Under the pieces are notes generated by a model. The model was not told the DNA's origin, made no database searches, and saw only the letters and a list, made by a program, of their open reading frames with translations. DNA of 35,034 nt, taken from JBJEFI01 sp051873875 (lineage in GTDB: Bacteria; Bacillota; Bacilli; Bacillales; Bacillaceae_G). Shown here piece by piece: positions 32,013 through 35,034 of the stretch (positions are counted from its first letter, which is position 1; every line of letters starts with the position of its first letter). Where the stretch lies: positions 1 through 35,034 of the forward strand of contig JBJEFI010000113.1 in NCBI GenBank assembly GCA_051873875.1. The letters are read 5' to 3'. The translations under genes and the position numbers were made by a program.

Positions 32013-32732
32013 CTACCTTTTTCCTAATGAGAATCCATCAAATAATCTTCCGCCAAAAGGTTGTAACACATAGTCAACAAATTGGATAACAAGCTCTTTA
32101 TCTCTAGATGTATAATAACGATCAAAAGCCGTAACAAACTGAGTGGCAACTACTTCATCATAATTTCGTAAAGCACGCACCACCCATTTAGATGTTCCAA
32201 TCCATTGCTTATTTGTTCTCAAAATAAATTCACTTATCAATTCAGCAAGTGTATTGGCAATAAATAGTTCTTCCCCTCTATTGGAGCAACCGATAAAATC
32301 ATCTAATGCATCTGTAATGAAATATCGCTTTGTGTTTATCATTTCATTTGACCATTGTGCCGGTCCCTTATCTAGCATTGCCTTCGCTTCTTTTTTTATC
32401 GATTCTATTACTCCATCATCTTTTATTACGATTCCTTCAACCACCATTCGTTGCATAGCTGGTTTTGCTCTTTCATAATCACTTTTAAAATACTGTTTAT
32501 AAGAACTTAAATTATGTACAAATATTTCTATTGGCCAACCAAACGCCATTAAGGATTCCCTGTAAGAAAAATGAAGATTTTTATTAAAAATAACAATATC
32601 CAAATCTGATGTTTTTGTTGCTTCCCCTCGAACAACACTACCAGCTAACAATGCACCTTGGCAATTTGGAAAATACTTATCGATAAATTGATGAGCTGCT
32701 TCTACTGGGTCCAATTTATTAACAAAATGCAT
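32013..32732 (-). CDS. Nucleotidyltransferase-domain protein
   Basis: A 239-aa protein. The N-terminal 75 residues form a Pol-beta-type nucleotidyltransferase core: AGSVVRGEATKTSDLDIVIF gives the GS pair (31-32) and Asp43/Asp45, and Glu69 in PIEIF can be the third carboxylate. The C-terminal 150 residues are helical, without a known name. This resembles the aminoglycoside-nucleotidyltransferase-like proteins common in Bacillus, but nothing shows that it modifies a drug. It is alone in its operon unit, following the YdeI-like gene after 41 bp, and may be co-transcribed with it. Confidence 0.75.
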   Translation of the reverse strand: MHFVNKLDPVEAAHQFIDKYFPNCQGALLAGSVVRGEATKTSDLDIVIFNKNLHFSYRESLMAFGWPIEIFVHNLSSYKQYFKSDYERAKPAMQRMVVEGIVIKDDGVIESIKKEAKAMLDKGPAQWSNEMINTKRYFITDALDDFIGCSNRGEELFIANTLAELISEFILRTNKQWIGTSKWVVRALRNYDEVVATQFVTAFDRYYTSRDKELVIQFVDYVLQPFGGRLFDGFSLGKR

Positions 32733-32773
32733 AACCCATCCCCCTTATTTAATCAAAATGTCTAACTACTTCG

Positions 32774-33235
32774 TTACATTTTTAATTTATTTTCTAGTTT
32801 AACTAATGCCTCTTCCATTCGCTTTTGCTTTGTTTCTTCTCTTTTCGCAGACGTGATCCATTGCATATATTTTCGTTTTTGCGAATAAGATAAACTTTCA
32901 TAAAATGTATGTGCATCTTTATTTTCACGAAGCATCTTTTCAAAATCAGTTGGAAGTGCCACAATTCGCTCTTCTTCATCCTTTTCAATGACAACTTGCA
33001 TTGTATCGCCATATGTTTTTCCAATTTTATTTCGCATTTCTTTTGTCACACCTAACATATAACATGGTAATCCCATTCGAACAATGGAGCCTCTATATGG
33101 TTCACCATCAAAGGTTGCTTTTACTTTTACTCTTTTAGCACCAAATTCTTTTTCGATATCAAAAGGTATTTCAATGTATGTGGCATCTTTTCCTTCATGC
33201 TTTTTAATTGTTGCTTCAAATGTATATGTTTTCAT
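32774..33235 (-). CDS. DUF1905/YdeI-like protein
   Basis: A 153-aa protein with two parts: an N-terminal DUF1905 beta domain (MKTYTFEATIKKHEGKD.. to about 90, with the IEIPFDIEKEFG and GLPCYMLGV motifs) and a C-terminal helical piece of the YdeI/OmpD-associated type (KMLRENKDAHTFYESLSYSQ and the YMQWITSAKREETKQKR motif). These are usually found together in one protein. The role is not settled; the C-terminal part is named for bacteriocin protection. SD GGAGG lies four bases before the ATG. It starts the possible two-gene unit with the nucleotidyltransferase. Confidence 0.78.
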   Translation of the reverse strand: MKTYTFEATIKKHEGKDATYIEIPFDIEKEFGAKRVKVKATFDGEPYRGSIVRMGLPCYMLGVTKEMRNKIGKTYGDTMQVVIEKDEEERIVALPTDFEKMLRENKDAHTFYESLSYSQKRKYMQWITSAKREETKQKRMEEALVKLENKLKM

Positions 33236-33292
33236 ATGTCCTCCAGCTAATATGTATTCTCCTTGTATAGGATACTATTTCTATGTAATAAG

Positions 33293-33327
33293 AAAAAGCA
33301 CTTATCTTATCAAGACAAGTGCTTTTT
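33293..33327. terminator. Bidirectional terminator after the MerR-type regulator
   Basis: AAAAAGCACTT and its perfect complement with an inner TCTT/AAGA pairing; A and T feet on both sides. Confidence 0.9.
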
Positions 33328-33330
33328 ACA

Positions 33331-34089
33331 TTACTTAGCATGAGCAACAATACAATCACGTAATACCGTTACAACATCTATTCCTGCTCGATCGTTATAA
33401 TATTTAGCAAATCGCTCATCTGCCACATACATTTCAGCTAAACCAATATGGGCTTCTGGTGAATATGTTGGCCATGAAAAACCTAACCATGCTTTATGTT
33501 TTTCATAGACTGCTTTCGCTGCCTCTGATTGAATATCTTTCGTTTGAACAACTTCGTTTAAAGCCTCAAACATCTCATTTTCAATTTGTTGCATTTGCTT
33601 GAAATCAGCTTCACTCATGTTCATCCATTTTTTATTAGAAGCTTCAACCGTCTCTTCCCCATATTTTTCTCTAATTTCTTTTCCATAGGTTGCTTCATTT
33701 TCTGCTAACTTTTGTTGTTTAAATCCTTCAAATTTTTCTTTATCTGACATGTTTATCTCTCCTTTTTTATATGCCAATGTTTTTTCCACAGTTAAGATTA
33801 ATTGGTCAATTTGATTTCGTCTTGAAATAAGTTGTTGATGATGCTCTAGCAATGCTTTATGACTATCAAAATCTGGTTGGGACATAATTTGTTGAATGTC
33901 TTCTAATTTCATATCAATGGATCTGTAAAATAATATTTGTTGTAATCTATCCACTTCTTCCTGCCCGTATATACGATAACCAGATGAATTAATTCGGCAT
34001 GGCTTTAATAAATCAATTTCATCATAATATCGTAACGTTCTTGTACTAACTCCCGCCAACTCTGCTAACTTTTTTATGGTGTATTCCAT
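33331..34089 (-). CDS. MerR-family regulator with TipAS effector domain (Mta/TipA-like)
   Basis: A 252-aa activator. The MerR HTH fills about 1-70 (YTIKKLAELAGVSTRTLRYYDEIDLLKP, key residues R-x-L-R-Y-Y-D), a coiled-coil dimer helix about 75-110, and a C-terminal TipAS domain from about 125 with the KKWMNMSEADFKQM and FSWPTYSPEAHIGLAEMYVAD motifs. TipAS binds thiopeptides or multidrug ligands. The ATG at 34089 follows GGAGGTG by five bases. Its own promoter has a 19-bp spacer with a dyad, the typical autoregulated MerR arrangement. No target efflux gene is beside it. Confidence 0.85.
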   Translation of the reverse strand: MEYTIKKLAELAGVSTRTLRYYDEIDLLKPCRINSSGYRIYGQEEVDRLQQILFYRSIDMKLEDIQQIMSQPDFDSHKALLEHHQQLISRRNQIDQLILTVEKTLAYKKGEINMSDKEKFEGFKQQKLAENEATYGKEIREKYGEETVEASNKKWMNMSEADFKQMQQIENEMFEALNEVVQTKDIQSEAAKAVYEKHKAWLGFSWPTYSPEAHIGLAEMYVADERFAKYYNDRAGIDVVTVLRDCIVAHAK

Positions 34090-34111
34090 TTCATCACCTC
34101 CTGATGATTTC

Positions 34112-34142
34112 ATCATAAAGCTTTACGTTGCGTGAATGTCAA
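34112..34142 (-). promoter_or_regulatory. MerR-type promoter with 19-bp spacer and dyad
   Basis: On the minus strand TTGACA and TATGAT are spaced 19 bp, and the spacer has the dyad TTCACG-CAA-CGTAAA (5 of 6). Overlong spacers with a central dyad are the known sites where MerR-family activators bend DNA, so the gene probably activates itself. Confidence 0.72.
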
Positions 34143-34153
34143 CTACATTTTAT

Positions 34154-34195
34154 AAAAAAATCCCTAACCGTACATTTTGTACAATTAAGGATTCC
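34154..34195 (-). terminator. Terminator of the Gfo/Idh/MocA gene
   Basis: An imperfect AATCC..GTACA / TGTAC..GGATT hairpin after the gene, with a run of seven Ts on the minus strand. Confidence 0.75.
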
Positions 34196-34210
34196 ATCAT
34201 GACAACTTGC

Positions 34211-35034
34211 TTATTCAAATGGATATTTAAAACCCCATTGATTTCGAATTTCAGATAATACATGGGTGACATCTGATGTTAATTGGAGATAATTCGCACC
34301 ATTTTGTTCACGAATAGCCGCTTGCATGTCTTCTACTTCATAATGTAATGCACTAGCCGTTGTACCAACCGTAATTTCTTGCGTTCTTCCATCTACTGTA
34401 TACGTAATCGTTGCTTTATCTGCTCTTGGGTAATTGTTAATTTCAATATATCCTGACTCACCAGCAATGACACCACGCTTTGGTTGTTTTGCTCGCATCG
34501 TTAATGAAATAACTGCCATTTGGTCACAATCATTTTTCATAATGATACCAGATTGTTCATCTACACCTGTTTCAAAATAATTTGCAGTAGTTAATACGAC
34601 ATTTGGTTTACTGTCCATAAAATATCTTGCAAAAGAAACGGCATAGACACCGATATCAAGTAATGCACCACCAGCTAAATCTTTATTGAAAAAGCGGTTT
34701 GTTACATCGTACTCTTTACAACTTCCAAAGTTAACTTGAACCATTTTCACTTTACCAATTGCACCAGACTTAATAATATCTTTTACATGCTTATAAAGGG
34801 GCATATGATAAATGGTCATTGCCTCGGCAACAATCACCCCTTTTTCTTTTGCTAAATCCATTACTTCCTCTAATTGTTTGGCGTTAACGGTAATTGCTTT
34901 TTCACATAACACATGTTTTCCACTCTTTACTGCCGCTAATAAGCCTTCATAGTGTAAATTATGTGGTGTCGCAATGTACACAATATCCACATTGCGGTCT
35001 TCTAGCATTTCTTCACGAGATTCATAGACACGTT
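34211..35034 (-). CDS. Gfo/Idh/MocA-family oxidoreductase, C-terminal part (runs off window)
   Basis: The frame is open to the last base, so the start and the Rossmann GxGxxG lie outside. What remains begins within the NAD-binding domain (VDIVYIATPHNLHYE), continues with the catalytic-site lysine segment GKHVLCEKAITVN (Glu-Lys-Ala in place of Glu-Lys-Pro), the GGALLDIGVYAV motif and the C-terminal beta domain. The family oxidises or reduces sugars, inositols or dihydrodiols with NAD(P). It ends with its own terminator. Substrate unknown. Confidence 0.82.
   Translation of the reverse strand, partial: RVYESREEMLEDRNVDIVYIATPHNLHYEGLLAAVKSGKHVLCEKAITVNAKQLEEVMDLAKEKGVIVAEAMTIYHMPLYKHVKDIIKSGAIGKVKMVQVNFGSCKEYDVTNRFFNKDLAGGALLDIGVYAVSFARYFMDSKPNVVLTTANYFETGVDEQSGIIMKNDCDQMAVISLTMRAKQPKRGVIAGESGYIEINNYPRADKATITYTVDGRTQEITVGTTASALHYEVEDMQAAIREQNGANYLQLTSDVTHVLSEIRNQWGFKYPFE

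Noticed and set aside
1..35034. CRISPR arrays, tRNA, rRNA, intact insertion sequences
   Set aside because: No regularly spaced repeats, cloverleaf-like sequences, rRNA motifs or intact transposase genes were seen on reading both strands.

Overview
The window looks like chromosomal DNA of a low-GC, Gram-positive, probably spore-forming member of the Bacillaceae. Coding sequences start after strong purine-rich Shine-Dalgarno (SD) sites, GTG and TTG starts are frequent, intrinsic terminators are common, and several genes are Bacillus-type (bcrC, the yoaS-yozG-yoaT trio, yvgN, a TipA/Mta-type MerR regulator, a PCYCGC lipoprotein). The genus cannot be fixed from the sequence alone. No rRNA, tRNA or CRISPR array was seen. 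One run of 100 Ns (4074-4173) is a scaffold gap.

Layout. (1) 1-2.1 kb: the start of a bcrC-like undecaprenyl-pyrophosphate phosphatase reads out of the window, then a plus-strand yoaS-yozG-yoaT-like membrane/regulator operon. (2) 2.1-4.2 kb: a minus-strand rbsK-nucleoside hydrolase pair for nucleoside/ribose salvage, whose upstream region is cut by the gap. (3) 17.5-4.3 kb, minus strand: a large accessory-looking module. It has a 1082-aa STAND-ATPase/TPR regulator with a C-terminal BTAD (SARP-like) end, an alpha/beta hydrolase, then one long operon: Liv-type binding lipoprotein, two ATPases, two permeases, a KAS III-like condensing enzyme, a second alpha/beta hydrolase, an SDR reductase and an AMP-forming acyl-CoA ligase, closed by a strong terminator. 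(4) 17.7-21.4 kb, plus strand: a 1226-aa secreted subtilase divergent from the regulator. (5) 21.4-25 kb: a thioredoxin-like protein, a decayed stretch with an Rpn-nuclease remnant, a PCYCGC lipoprotein, a 49-codon small gene, and a two-gene regulator operon (winged helix plus orphan NarL-type response regulator). (6) 25.2-35 kb: aldo/keto reductase, nitroreductase, membrane protein, amidase, glycogen debranching enzyme, purine nucleoside phosphorylase, a 35-aa membrane peptide, nucleotidyltransferase, YdeI-like protein, MerR/TipA-type regulator and a partial Gfo/Idh/MocA oxidoreductase.

How the parts fit. The best candidate for an undescribed system is region 3. Start/stop overlaps tie four transporter genes to four acyl-group enzymes, so the simplest reading is uptake of a carboxylic (acyl, branched or aromatic) compound followed by CoA activation, condensation or reduction, and hydrolysis, under the adjacent STAND/BTAD regulator. 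The promoter region of the binding-protein gene carries two 11-bp-period direct repeats just upstream of a -10-like hexamer, the geometry known for SARP operators, and is followed by a GC-richer, hairpin-rich leader of about 130 nt. The second notable signal is an orphan near-perfect extended -10 promoter at 30553-30581 that drives no recognisable protein gene but reads into a series of hairpins.
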